Source: Lactuca virosa (taxonomy: Eukaryota > Streptophyta > Magnoliopsida > Asterales > Asteraceae). From it: a stretch of 64,000 nt of DNA. A program made the translations under genes and the position numbers. Location: assembly GCA_928212115.1 (NCBI GenBank), contig CAKMRJ010005412.1:252050484-252114483 (forward strand). Reading direction: 5' to 3'. Within the stretch, counting starts at the first letter, position 1. The number at the start of each line of letters is the position of its first letter. The notes below the pieces were generated by a model that made no database searches, was not told the origin of the DNA, and worked only from the letters and a program-made list of their open reading frames with translations. Below, one piece after another: positions 45,292-56,924 of this stretch.

Positions 45292-46628
45292 TCTCGATCA
45301 AAAGTCAACGGTCAAAGTCAAAGTGTCAATTATTTAGCCTCACATCGTGACTAGCCCTTGGTCACATCGTGAGAGCTCACTCAGACTGATTCCAACTCAT
45401 CTCAGCTCAACTCGGCAACTCGATCCTGGATGATTCACTCGGCAGCCTCACGATGTGAATTATGCTTAGTCACGTCGTGAGCACATCAGGTCAAAAGAGT
45501 CGTGATATGCTGCTCTCACGTTGTGACACTCCCTATGTCACGTTGTGAGCTTCATCTGATGTAAAGTCCTAATGTTTTGAGCCCTTAATCCAATAAGTCT
45601 TCAACCCTAACTCTTCGAGAAGTTAAGTGGGGAACCAAAGGTCCATAAAAATGATTACTTGATAGACATGCATGCCTCATGCATGTTCTCAACTCAATTT
45701 AGGTCAAATGGAAAGGAAATGGCCTAAAACTCATGCAAGATTCACAAATCACCACCAAACTTTAGATCTATAAGATATGATGCTCAAGGGACACTAGAGA
45801 GCAATAAAGTTGTCAACTTTATTCCATACGTTCACTCAAACCAACTCTGTGAACCAAGAAGGGACCAAAACAACCTAAATCTACGAGAATAACTAAAAAT
45901 GTAGAGACTTGAATCCTTACAAATGGTCTAATAGGTGATAACCAAGATGGGAAGGTGTTTCTTGCTTGATCCTTGCACCAATACTACCTCACTTCCTTCC
46001 AAGGGCACCAAATCTACCCAAAATAAGCCAAAACCACAAAGAAGGAAAGGATTAGGGTTTTTCTGAGGTTGATGGGGGGGGGGGGGATAGAGGGTGAGAA
46101 ATGAACCCTAAAATTGAGTTAGATGAGCTTAAATACGTAGGAAACCCTAAAGGCTGCAAAACATCTCACGTCATGAGCATCCATAGCTCACGTCGTGAGC
46201 ATGATGCAGACACTTTTCCTTCACTATAGCCCCTCACGTCTTGACACAATCTGTCACCTCGTGAGGACGAGTTTTCATCAAATTACTGTCTAACTTCAAA
46301 TAATCACAACTTTTTTGTTTTAACTTTGATTTCAGCGTTCTTTATATCCACAGAAAGGTATTGAAGAGCTCTACACGTCTACATCGATACTTTTAGCTCA
46401 CCACATTTCGAACTTAAAACATTAGCCCTCGCAAGCGGCCTGGCGCTTAGCTTTCCACAGTTCATCCTTGGTTACAAGTATACAATTCACAGGCCTTGAT
46501 CTCATTACCAACAATAATCTCTTCCAATAAAGGTTAAACCTTACTTCCTTAAAGCCCTTAAGCCTACACATAACCAAATTACGGTCCACGGTCCTGAATC
46601 ACAGAACGATTCGAAATAAGGTGTTACA
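45292..46628 (-). mobile_element. LTR B, right piece
   Basis: On the minus strand it begins TGTAACACCTTATTTCG. A TATA-like CGTATTTAAGC is at about 46127-46137. Palindromes of the type GCTCACGTCGTGAGC lie upstream of it (46164-46265), and more TCACGTCGTGA-like ones lie downstream (45344-45551). The left piece is at 33256-33566. Confidence 0.7.
46164..46265. repeat. CTCACGTCGTGAG palindromes upstream of the TATA of LTR B
   Basis: Four imperfect copies start at about 46164, 46186, 46232 and 46252. Within each pair the spacing is 22 and 20 bp. Confidence 0.85.
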
Positions 46629-46647
46629 CATTTAATAAATAAATAGA

Positions 46648-47041
46648 GTAAATTACACGAATGGTCCCTATGGTTTAGGATAATTTACGCGCTTGGTCCC
46701 TAACTTTTTTTTTAACTCGGAAAGTCCATATTGTTTGTTTCTGTTACGCGTTTGGTCCCTATTATTTGTTTTTATTACGCGCTTGGTCCCTGTCTTACCT
46801 AAAAAGTCTATTATTTAAATAGGGAAAATGGTGAGGTAGGTAAGGTAAGGTGATGAGTGGGGTTGGGGGTTTGTTTATTTAAATAAATTAAAAAGTCAAT
46901 GGCAAAATAATTTTTTTAGGTAAGATAGGGACCAAGCGCGTTACAAAAACAAACAGTAAGGACCTTCCGAGTTAAAAAATAAGTTAGGGACCAAACACAC
47001 AAATTACCCTAAACCATAGGGACCATTCGTGTAATTTACTC
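46648..47041. mobile_element. MITE with long inverted ends (about 394 bp)
   Basis: The left end GAGTAAATTACACGAATGG is an exact inverted copy of the right end. The inverted similarity runs on for about 150 bp through 'ggtccctaactt', 'cgcgcttggtccct' and 'cttacctaaaaa'. The centre is 'ggtgaggtaggtaaggtaa'. A clear target duplication was not identified, so the superfamily is left open. Confidence 0.82.
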
Positions 47042-47388
47042 AAATGAATATTTATTTGTTAGATGCGTATTAATAAATTATAAAATTCGTTGATATGGTA
47101 GTTTCAAATAAATACGACATAATTGTTAAACTATATTTATATTTAATCGTATAGGATATATATTTTGTTTCAAATAACAAAATTATTAAAATATATTTAT
47201 ATTTAATCGTAAGATAATTACTAAAAATATAAATATGAATTATTTATGTTTAAAAGTACTTGATTTGTTAAAATCTAAAAAAAAATATTTATTTAAAGTA
47301 GATTTTAAATTATGAGTTTATTTCTTCGACCCAAAAGCAAAAAATTATGTTAGGAACTAGGTTTTTTTATTCAATGTTTTTTGTACGG
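47042..47388. other. AT-rich spacer
   Basis: Nothing recognisable apart from an AT-rich direct repeat containing 'tatatttatatttaatcgta' near 47131 and 47191. Confidence 0.6.
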
Positions 47389-47640
47389 ATAATGACTTGA
47401 AAGTGTAGCGAATTTTCAACTTTAGTCACATTTAGTCACTAATTTTTTTTTCGTGTTTGATTTATCCTTAAATTGTTTGAAATTGTTCACATTTTACCCT
47501 TATGACCGATAACAACCGGTTATAAGGGTAAAATGTGAACAATTTCAATAATTCAGCGGTAAATAAAGCACGAAAAAGTTCAATGACTAAATATAAACAA
47601 AATTGAAAGTTTGTTACCCTTTCAAGTCATTATCCTGTAA
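47389..47640. mobile_element. Fold-back MITE, copy 1 (about 250 bp)
   Basis: The whole element is an imperfect inverted repeat. 'ggataatgacttgaaag' on the left pairs with 'ctttcaagtcattatcc' on the right, and 'attttacccttat' pairs with 'ataagggtaaaat' around a central 'aacaaccggtt'. Confidence 0.85.
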
Positions 47641-48505
47641 ATGGTTCTAAATTTTATTAAGAATAAGCACAAACGGAATATGGAGGTCACAAAAGTGAAG
47701 ATGTTGTAGTACTTGTATGATATACCTTTTACTATATAAGATACCAAAAACAACACTTGGAAATGCATTAGAATCGACTTCAATCACATAGAAACTGAAG
47801 AAAAAAAGATTGTGGTGGTTTCAGACATATACTTAGGACATAGGCAACGGTTTTCACTCTAGTGGACGGAGACGTTCGTTGTAGATTGTACGAAGAAGAG
47901 AGAACATAGGATAAAGAAATGTGAAGATAATGTGGTGTTAGATTTGAATGAAGTTTTTCTCTTAAAAAGGACACATGCTTTGATTAGAGTGTGTGGACGT
48001 ATAAGATCATGGACGTGGAGCAGTACATTAGTAGTCTAGGTGCTAGTTTCCTTTACATTGTTTGTACATTTCACCCAGTTTTCACTATTTTGCTTTCAAC
48101 TTGTTTTGTAGATATTTTTTTCCTAGTTATTACTTGTATTTACCTTTTCTATTCGTATGTTGGTTCTATATGTACTTCTCCCTGTACTCCTTTTGATTTT
48201 CGATCTTATTTTTAGTTTTATTGTCGTATATGTGTCTTTTTGCCTTTGTAAAACTCTATTGATTATTTCTTTTGTGTGGGTTGGTGTTTCACTTATGGGT
48301 GAATAAATAAACTCTAGTTAAACGTTTATCTCATGAACTAGGATTAAAGTCATGAACTAAAAAATGGTTGTGGTAGGTATTCTATTTATATAATATTCCT
48401 TACAAAGACAACACAAAATAAATCGTAATGATTGAAATCAAAATTATTAATCTAAGTAATTGCTACCAATAGACAAAATAAACTAACAGATTATTACAAA
48501 AATGT
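47641..48505. other. Unassigned spacer between two MITEs
   Basis: Two short open frames (47780-47974 minus and 47991-48215 plus) have no recognisable domain and look like chance. Confidence 0.5.
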
Positions 48506-48745
48506 ATAATGCCTTGAAAGGGTAATAAACTTTTAACTTTGTTCATATTTAGTCACTGTATTTTTTTTTGTGCTTGATTTACCATTAAATTATTTGAAAT
48601 TGTTTATATTTACTCTTATGGCCGGTTGTTACAGGATAAAATATGAAGAATTTATAATAATTCAAAGGTAAATCAAACACAAAAAAAATTAATGACTAAA
48701 TGTAACCAAAATTAAAAGTTCCTTACATTGATGCTTTTCTTTTAA
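48506..48745. mobile_element. Fold-back MITE, copy 2
   Basis: It has the same plan as copy 1 with more divergence ('gccttgaaagggtaataaac', 'tatttagtcactgta', 'ggccggttgttac'). Confidence 0.78.
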
Positions 48746-49024
48746 AACTAAAATTATATTTTTAACACGACCTCATATGTTGATAAAATGACATAACAAA
48801 AATTAATTACAACCGGCATTAAAACAATATGTTTTTGTTTTCATGTTGATTGGTTGAAAAAAGTTTTTTCTTTACCAAAAACTAGTATACGAGTTATTGA
48901 GTTTCCTTCCAAGTTCCATTATCATTTCATAATTTGTTACCGTTGCTTTCATAATTTAGTTTATATACACAAATATACAAGTCCACCACCTCATTGGTCG
49001 TCGGAAACCGCACCAAGGTGGTGG

Positions 49025-50850
49025 TTACACCGTACTACAGAAGTTGAACTCGATCTGCAGACGGTGGTGCAACGAGTAGTAAGGGACAGCCTCTTTTTTC
49101 TCCTCCATTTCAAGCTCTTTTAGTGGTATGGCTGCTAAAAACCTCTTGATGAACTCTTTACAACACTCTTTGCCTCTGCAAATCACCTCGTTGCTTCCAC
49201 TTTCAGTCAAATAGGAGCCATGGTCAAACCTCAAGATATAAGCTTGATCACACCCTTCAACAAGCCGTTCACCCAAAGTATCGATAATATAGTAACCATC
49301 TTCATCCCCTTTCAACACAAAGAAATGATCGTTCCAACTCACGATGTAAACCCCAGGGCTTCGACTAATCTCGTTATCCCATATCTCATCAAACGACATC
49401 ACTCCTGTCAACGAATCGAATTTCTCCGGGCTAAAAAACCCCACGAATGATTTCCCTCGAGAAACTGATAATGGCCGGATTCCGGCATGTAAAACGGTTT
49501 CGAGGTCGAAATGTTTGTCTGGGAATTCTGCCACGTGGGTCTCTTTTTCACAGAGGTTTCTCCACTCGGAGGAGCCGGAGATGATGAGAGAGTCGAATTG
49601 TTGGACAGTTGGCATGGTGGTGGTGGCGGCGTTTGATTCCAGCCAATGGGCGATAACTGTTACCAAGGCGGTGCAGGCGCTTGGTCCGGCGGCTTTGTCA
49701 CTCCGTTGATCAAAGGAGGCGAAGAATGACTGTGTGTTGAGCTTTGATTCTCCATCTCGACTAACGAAGTTTCTTGCATCCCATGTGTTAGGAAATGAAT
49801 TTTGGATTAAATTTATTTGCTCTGAACCGGAGACGATTGACTCGCCGGAATCTTCGACTTTCGATTTTTCCCGCCGATGGTTCAGTCGTTGCCTCTTCCA
49901 GTTAAAGAAATTAGCCTTTTTGTCCAACTCCGGCTGAACGGCAACCATAGACCGTGGTGGAGTCACGTCTCGTGACTCGGATGTCCCCTCCGAGTCGAAT
50001 GTGACCGAGTTATCCGAGTCCGAAAACATCATCTCCTCGAGACTCGACTGTTTCTTCTCGGCTTTTGCAACTTCTACAACATCCTCGGATTGTGTTGCCT
50101 CGTGAGCGAGTTGGACCGAGTCACAGATTTCTACAAAACTCAGCAAAACCTGTTGTGGTTGTGGTCAATAGATGTTTAGTAATGGTTGGCTAATGGACAT
50201 TTTCTGCAAAATTAAATGTTTCCGATCGAGAAACTTACCGAGATTGTAGCTTGCGTCGTGAATCCGGCGACCTCGAGATCAACGGGAAGCTTCTTTTCGA
50301 TCACCGGAGAATCAATTCTCGAAGCTAATTCAGCCAAATCCAGTGAAACTTTTCCGATCACCGCCGTTTTTCCTTTGTTGTATTCTCCCTGCAATCATCC
50401 ATCATTGAGTTATACAGTTGTAGCAAATTAGCAAAATAGTACTTGCAATTCCATAGGAATGGAACTTACATAGGTGAATTTGAAAGTTACAATCCATGGT
50501 GCAAATTTGTGTTGATTTAAATCATAAGCATTTGATGCCACCGTTGAAAACCAGCAAATATTCTCCAAATCATCCTCCTCTTCCCACACGATAACCTCTC
50601 CTTTCCTCACAATCCTCTCCTTGCACCACCTCTCTCCCGGCCGCCGCCGGTGAAACCCGACCGCCGCTAAACCATGTTTTCGTTCCCCTTTCCACCTTAA
50701 TTCCACTCCCATAACCTTCTCTCCGCCTCCGCCTCCATGTTCGAATCCTTCTAGCTTTATCCGCTCCACCTTCACTCGAAACTTCTTGGATCCCGTGACT
50801 ACCGGCGGCTGATGCTGCCACGGAGACCATTTTTTCATCTTTACGACCAT
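49025..50850 (-). CDS. NT-type C2 domain protein (EEIG1/EHBP1-like N-terminus)
   Basis: Three minus-strand exons join in phase: 50470-50850, 50239-50388 and 49025-50149, with GT-AG introns, giving 551 aa. The start MVVKMKKWSPW and residues about 10-175 match the NT-type C2 domain of a plant-specific family that I recall from Arabidopsis (the AT2G25460/AT5G04860 type; not searched). These domains are expected to bind membranes or proteins. The middle is acidic and Ser-rich (residues about 195-280). The C-terminal 220 residues, from 'SACTALVTVIAHWLESN' to the closing 'LHHRLQIEF', are conserved in the family and include 'DEIWDNEISRSPGVYIVSWN' and 'GKECCKEFIKRFLAAIPLKEL'. No disabling change was seen. 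The biochemical role of the family is not established to my knowledge. Confidence 0.93.
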
Positions 50851-50913
50851 TTGATTTGAAGAATTTTGTCAGAAAATAGAAATCTTGTTGAAAAAGAGGG
50901 AGAATTTAAGGTT

Positions 50914-50921
50914 GTTTTATA
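50914..50921 (-). promoter_or_regulatory. Probable TATA box of the C2 gene
   Basis: The minus strand reads TATAAAAC about 65-70 bp upstream of the ATG at 50850, with a purine-rich short leader between them. Confidence 0.6.
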
Positions 50922-51189
50922 CATGGTTTTGAGGACGGCGTTGAAGGGATACAAACACGGAAAGTCACCATGTTTTTTAGACTTTGGACGCGGCGTGGGG
51001 GAAACATTTATTGAAAATTTCTTTTTCAGTTAAGTTACAAAAAGACCCTTTAGTTTATATCAATTTGTGGACTTTGCACCATATTTTGGAGTTTTTATAA
51101 ATTCTACCCTTGTGTGTAGATCAATTCCAGAAAAATCGATTAACATTTCTATCATATTTATTTCTATTTGTACACTAGCTATGTTTATA

Positions 51190-51640
51190 ACAAGGTTGTT
51201 AAGATCGGGATCCTACCTAGGATCGTTTTTGGATTTGCAAGATCGAGATCGTAAGATCGGGATCGAGATCCTAAGATCCCACAAAATAAAATATAATTTT
51301 AATTTATAATTTTTAATTATGAAAAATATTTCAAACATTCAATTTTTCGTTCAAAAGTTATAAAAACTTCAAAATATTAGTCATAAGCCACAATACAAAA
51401 TGAATGATAAATGGTAAGTTGGTAAAGTGTAAAAGATATAAAGTGTTAAAAAAATTCATATGCAAACAAAAAAAAAATCAAGGGAAGGTAGAATCGGATC
51501 GGATCTCGATCCTACGATCCTACCTACGATCTTACGATCCTACCCCAAATACGATCATTTTACGATCCGGATCGTTTTTCATACCTAGGATCGTAGGATT
51601 GTACGATCCTACGATCTGGATCGCGATTTTAACAACCATG
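51190..51640. mobile_element. GATC-dense MITE-like element (about 450 bp)
   Basis: The ends 'aaggttgttaagatcg' and 'cgattttaacaacc' are inverted. The inner ends are built of 'gatcgggatcctaccta' and 'cgatcctacgatcc' units holding well over twenty GATC sites. The AT-rich centre carries none. It lies about 270 bp upstream of the TATA box of the C2 gene. Confidence 0.75.
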
Positions 51641-51952
51641 GTTTATAATATATATCATCTCTAATAAATGAATATTAATTTCACTAATAAACTTACCAAT
51701 AAATGTAGTAATAAATGAATATCAATTTCACTAATAAACTTACTTTTTAATTTCAAAATTCTCAAAATTAAAGCTCATTAGTTTCTTTTCTTTATTTAAA
51801 TTATTTGTTTAAATTTAAAAAATAAAAAAAACATTTTCATTATAATAAATCATTATTTTTCTTATTTTCTTATAAATTTAAAGTTCTTAAATATTTTGAC
51901 ATTTATATTTAATTTTTTTTTAAATTAACTCATGTAATACATGGATGTCACA

Positions 51953-52009
<57 letters not shown>

Positions 52010-52745
52010 CATTATTATCAACAGTAATATGTTGTGAGAATATTTCATTGTTATATTTTTCTAACGAACGAGTGTTGAATCAGATAAAAAAACTTACTTT
52101 AGGGTTGATTTCATACAATTTTTTAAGTTAGAGGTTTTAATTGCAAATTAGTTGTAAACCTCGAGAGGTTTATTCACGTGAGGAAGGAGAAGTTCCTGTT
52201 TGAGAGTAATGGAATCGCGTGAGGAAGGCTGAACTTCTGGAAGTGCTTTTTCATTTTATAAAAAAGTTACTAGTCAACCCTCAACTATTTATAAACTTAC
52301 GTTTTGCTGATTACCAAAAATCTTTTGATTTGTGACAAAACAAGCATATCTGCTTCGCTGTAAACTTAAATACTTCACAACTTGGCTTGAATTCTGGATA
52401 AATACAAATATTGGCCAAAATATCATTTTTTATTTTGCAAATTAATCAGTTTATGATATATTTCTTACAGTTCGTAATTCTTCATCACATTTGTTTTCAT
52501 AATATATTATTTGGGTTCAGACTTCATATTAATAATTATTTTTTTTTAATACTTATTGTAAGTGTAAAAATAGAAATAATAGCTGATTAAGTACAAAGGT
52601 ATGTTATATTTTGGTTTTTGTAATTTTTATCTTTATTGTTTTCTTCTTTAAAAAGTAATGACAAATTATAGTAGAGATGAGAAAAATAGAGCATTATGTA
52701 ACACTTGGTGGAAACTACATACTATAATTGTAAAACAATATTAAA
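51641..52745. other. AT-rich intergenic stretch
   Basis: It contains an (AT)n microsatellite at 51957-52006 and a small tandem repeat 'aatttcactaataaactta' at 51677 and 51723. No gene was seen. Confidence 0.7.
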
Positions 52746-53470
52746 TGATGGGTTTTCTAACATTCTATACATACTAATTCTATACATACTAGTTATATGG
52801 CAGTGAAAGCAATATAAAACTCTATATATACATGCACCCTAAAAGATCTAAGCTTATTCTATTATAACAACCTACTTATCAAAAAACAATAGAAGGATTA
52901 CTAACCTCTTGATGATCTTAATCTTTTTGAAGATTCATTAACTGAGTTCTGGTCACAACCATCTTTGCTTTGGATGAAGAGTACCCAATAGCAAGAATCT
53001 CTTTTGTTTCATATCCAAAACTCAAAGAGAGTAACCAAAAATAAACTAGGAAGAGGGTCAATTTCACTAACCCTAAGATGAATAGAAATCATCCACTAAG
53101 AAGGGGAGAAAAGAAGATGGCGAAAAATCAAGCCAAGATGCAAAGGATTATGAGATCCCTAATATCCTATTTATATCTTTGGATTCTTGTCTTAATTTCA
53201 TCTCTCATCCCATGTGGGATGGAGTAGAATTCCTACCTATCATTTTAAGAATTCTGAAATATTTCAATTAATTAACATTTAATTAATTAATATTTAACCT
53301 TTTAATTAGTTAAAACTATTTAATTAATTCTTAAAATAATTTCAATTATTTTATTAAACTATAACAAATTAATAAACTTATTTTCTTCTAACTTTTTTAT
53401 GCCCAACTGGGTCATGAAGACAATCCAAAAATACTCTGTTATTATTAAATATATTATCAATAGTTAATCA
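52746..53470 (-). mobile_element. Possible copia-type LTR fragment
   Basis: The opening 'tgatgggttttcta' resembles the start of the copia LTR at 15198. A minus-strand TATA-like CCAAAGATATAAATAGG lies at about 53166-53182, and the right part has the same 'aattaattaa' style as that LTR. The far end and target duplications were not found. Confidence 0.38.
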
Positions 53471-54378
53471 CTTTGGATGACGAATGACGACTAAAAGACT
53501 AATATAAAAAAGAATTTAACTTAAATAACTTACTCAACAAATATAATATCACGACTCAGAAGAAAAAAAAATGGTTTGGACGACTCATGGTGAACTTTAA
53601 AGAAAAGTAAGGATTACTCTTGGGTAGGATGTCAATTGGTTGGTTGGACCATTTTTGGGTTTATATCTTTAATTAAATTTGTTGAAAATTTTAATCCAAT
53701 TCAGTTATATTTATTAAATGTTTTCGTGTTGATGTGATTATTTCTTTCTTCTTCAGTACAACATATTTAATAAACGGATTAAATTGGAGTTGACAATTTA
53801 AACTTTCTTTTTAAAAATATTAAAATTAAAAATCCCATAATCCTTCTAATAAAATTACATAAAAACTCTAATAACTGTTCAAGTTTGAAAATAATATGAT
53901 CATAACACCAACACAAAGATTTGTGTATACAAAACATTAGAAATAATTGATTTCTAACTGGTATGCAATCCAACTTTCACTACTATCATGTCCAGTATAA
54001 TTTTCATCTTGATCGTTTGTCTTCTTTTTCATGATAGATTCCATAATTTCTATAAAATTTATAAAAATTAATGTTAATTATTAAGCAAATACATGGTTAT
54101 ATTAAAATGTTACAAATAAGGAAGTAAAAAGTCAAAGATAACCTTCTCTGAATACCTAATATCTTGAACAAATAACAGCCACAACCATCAAAAGTTTCAA
54201 ATAACTTCCATAAGCATCAAGTATCCCACTAATATGTTAAAAGCATATTTTCAAATAACTTTCATAACTAAGATTTCTCTAGCCTTTCCAGTTGAAATTA
54301 TGGTTAGCACTCAACTATACTTAATGTATTTTTATTTTCTTTCTTAATAATTTAATTATTAAAATATTAATTGCGTAG
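53471..54378. other. AT-rich intergenic stretch
   Basis: No gene, RNA or repeat that I can name. Confidence 0.55.
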
Positions 54379-54927
54379 TGTTGGCGTTAGGTCTATTTGC
54401 TAGATCTGACTGTCGGCGCTACGGCAAGCCGACCCTCCCCGACGGCCATGTCTAACATCCCCGCCCGGCAGCATTGTCTGACAACTCAGTCTAGCCCTTG
54501 GTTGGCTGGGACTGAATTGGGTTGGCTCATGGTCTGACCTAATTTCCCCTGGCCTGATTGTCTCCTATAAATAAAACATGTTCTCCTCCATGGAGAGGGA
54601 CATCCACTTCCAAGTGGGATCTTCTCCCACATTTGACCTCTACTACTCAGGCCTCTATTACCTTGGGAGATCAACCTCCACCATGCACATGCACTTTCCC
54701 ATTGCACCAAGGTGGTTCTCTCCGGCCAGGAGAAACCACCTCACCTCACAAACCGATTTGACTTGATCATCGGAGTCTGCTCCTGGGGCACAGTCACATG
54801 GGCGGTTCTAAGGACTTTGCACCGTGATGGCAGCTAGGTATCTAGTTGGAAACTCGCTAGCGGCACCACCTCCATATCTCAAGTCTAGATCCGACACCAA
54901 GACCCGACGACCTGAGCTGACGTTACA
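54379..54927 (+). mobile_element. 5' LTR of a Tat/Athila-like gypsy element (549 bp)
   Basis: It runs from TGTTGGCGTTAGG to GACGTTACA and contains a TATA box (CCTATAAATAAAAC) at about 54567. It is followed by 'attggtgccattcgcggga', similar to the primer-binding segment ('TTGGTGCCG' type) of Tat/Athila gypsy elements. It is less AT-rich than its surroundings. Confidence 0.65.
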
Positions 54928-55384
54928 TCAATTGGTGCCATTCGCGGGACCCGAGCAAACAGTCATTGTTGCCCGAGGTTTAACTTCATTTCTTCAAAGA
55001 TCTCCATAGATTGGTTCTTCAAAGGTCTTATCTCTTCAAAGATCTCCAAAAATATGCTCTTCATAAGCTTCATTTGTCCAAAGCTCTCTACAGATCTGTA
55101 TATTTGCAAAGGTTTTGTTTCAAAAAACTTATCTGACAACTTCATATTTTCCCTCTAAAAACCTAAAAAAAAAAATAAACCTCCAGTAGCTATGATGCCC
55201 TAAGACCATTTATATACCTGATATACTTTGGCTAGAGGTTTAGTAGTTTGTTCCTTATATTCTACTACTCTCTTTCAACTAGAATTCTCACCTAAAAATC
55301 CTTCACGGATATGTTCTTTGAAGGTGTAATCTCCTAAAACACCTTCACCTAGACATCTTTTCACAAATTCTTCTTCGTTTATAA
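54928..55384 (+). mobile_element. Short interior remnant after the Tat-like LTR
   Basis: It starts with the primer-binding segment and continues with 'tcttcaaagatctccata' like repeats. No gag or pol follows before the next LTR at 55385. Confidence 0.5.
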
Positions 55385-56924
55385 TGTAACGTCCCAAATT
55401 CCATAATAATTTTTTTAGTTTTTAAAATAGAATAAACAACCATTTTTATAAAGTTACATTCAAGTCAAACCATGTTCATAAACCATAAGTCAAAATTAGA
55501 GTTATAAGGAAAACAATGTGGAATCTCGAATCATAAACCGTTGATATATGTGCGTACAGTCCTGCCATTGCATTCTGATAAGTACTTGAAAAATATTTGA
55601 ATCCACAACTGTAAGTCAAAGCTTAGTGAGTTCCCCAAAATACCTCATACAACAATACACATACAATGCATGCATACATGAGCCTTCGTTTTGCCTAGAC
55701 CGCCTCGCAACGCCTACAGGATGCCTGAACTTCTCTCCTGAGCCTACAGTCTAACTAGACCGCCTTGAAAGGCCTACAATATAGTTGGACCGCTCCTTTG
55801 GGTCTACAGTCTGACTGGACCGCATCACAAGGCCTTCAGTACACTTGGACCGCCCGAGTATCTTGGCCTACAACACAAAGCATGACAGACTCAACCCAAC
55901 CATAATATGTCGACATATGCAAACAAACAAACAAAACAATAACCAATAATACATGTAATCATAACAGATCTACCAATCTGACAAATCACTACAGCATACC
56001 AACATCCTAAACACAAGGATACATACTACAATATAAAGTATAGTGAGAAAACTCACCCGAACCAAACAAAAGAAACTCAACAATATCCTCAACAACGAAA
56101 TGGCTAACCCGAGCTACCTAAAGCCAAACCAAGACTATTCCTTAGCTAAATACCCAGTCATACACAAGTTTGACCAAAATTCAAATTGGTCAAAAAGTCA
56201 ATGGCCAAAAGTCAACTCAGCGGACCAACATGTCGTGGCAATAGCTTGTCACTTTGTGGTCTTCTTCACCCAGAAAAACATGATGAGAATGCCCACCATG
56301 TCATGGCAAGACCTTGGCCACGTCGTGGATATGCTGGCAGACCCATCTTTCAATTAAGTCCTTAATTCGTTAAGTCCAAGCCTTATACTTTCTAGAAGAC
56401 CTTATTGTACTCACATGGCTCAGAAAAATTATGACTTTATGGACATGCATGTCCCACACCATTCTAGGTTAAAAAACCCAAAATAAGATCCTAACTACAA
56501 GCATGCTGCCCAAAAGATTATTAAAGACCAGATCTATAGACCAAAATATTCTTGTGACAGGGTGGAATGATAAAGTTGCGAACTTTATCACATCCAACAA
56601 CACAATCTTTATTGAATGGAATAAAAACAAGCTTAGAATCCAGATCCAGCAACTTATAAGCATAAATATTGGAACTTGAATCATACCCACGGTCCAGAGG
56701 ATAGATGTAAGTTGAGATCTTCTTATGAAAAGCTTCAAAAATCAATCTTAGAAACTCCCTTCTGAAATCACCAAAAGTCTCACAAAATAGATGAGAGAGG
56801 AGAGGGGAGGCTCAAAGTGGTGAAAAAGAGGCTATGGTCTCTCTCAAGAGGCTTTAGATATGATGGAGGATAGAAAAATACCCCAAAAACACGAAACCAC
56901 CCTTTAAATACGTAGAAAACCCTA
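55385..56924 (-). mobile_element. LTR J, left piece (gypsy-like, minus orientation)
   Basis: It starts TGTAACGTCCC on the plus strand. It carries the block shared with LTRs H and G ('gcttagtgagtt' with 'ccccaaaatacc', 55619-55644). A minisatellite with 'ctagaccgcctcgcaacgcc' like units is at 55695-55865. ACGTCGTGG-type palindromes are at 56228-56340, and a minus-strand TATA (CGTATTTAAAGG) is at about 56901-56912. It is cut by the Sirevirus-like LTR near 56925. Confidence 0.72.

Noticed and set aside
46073..46086. G-run that might be a sequencing fault
   Set aside because: A mononucleotide run of this length is plausible in plant DNA and cannot be judged from one sequence.
54486..54766. Open frames on both strands in the Tat-like LTR
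   Set aside because: They have no domain and lie within an LTR with TATA box and primer site.
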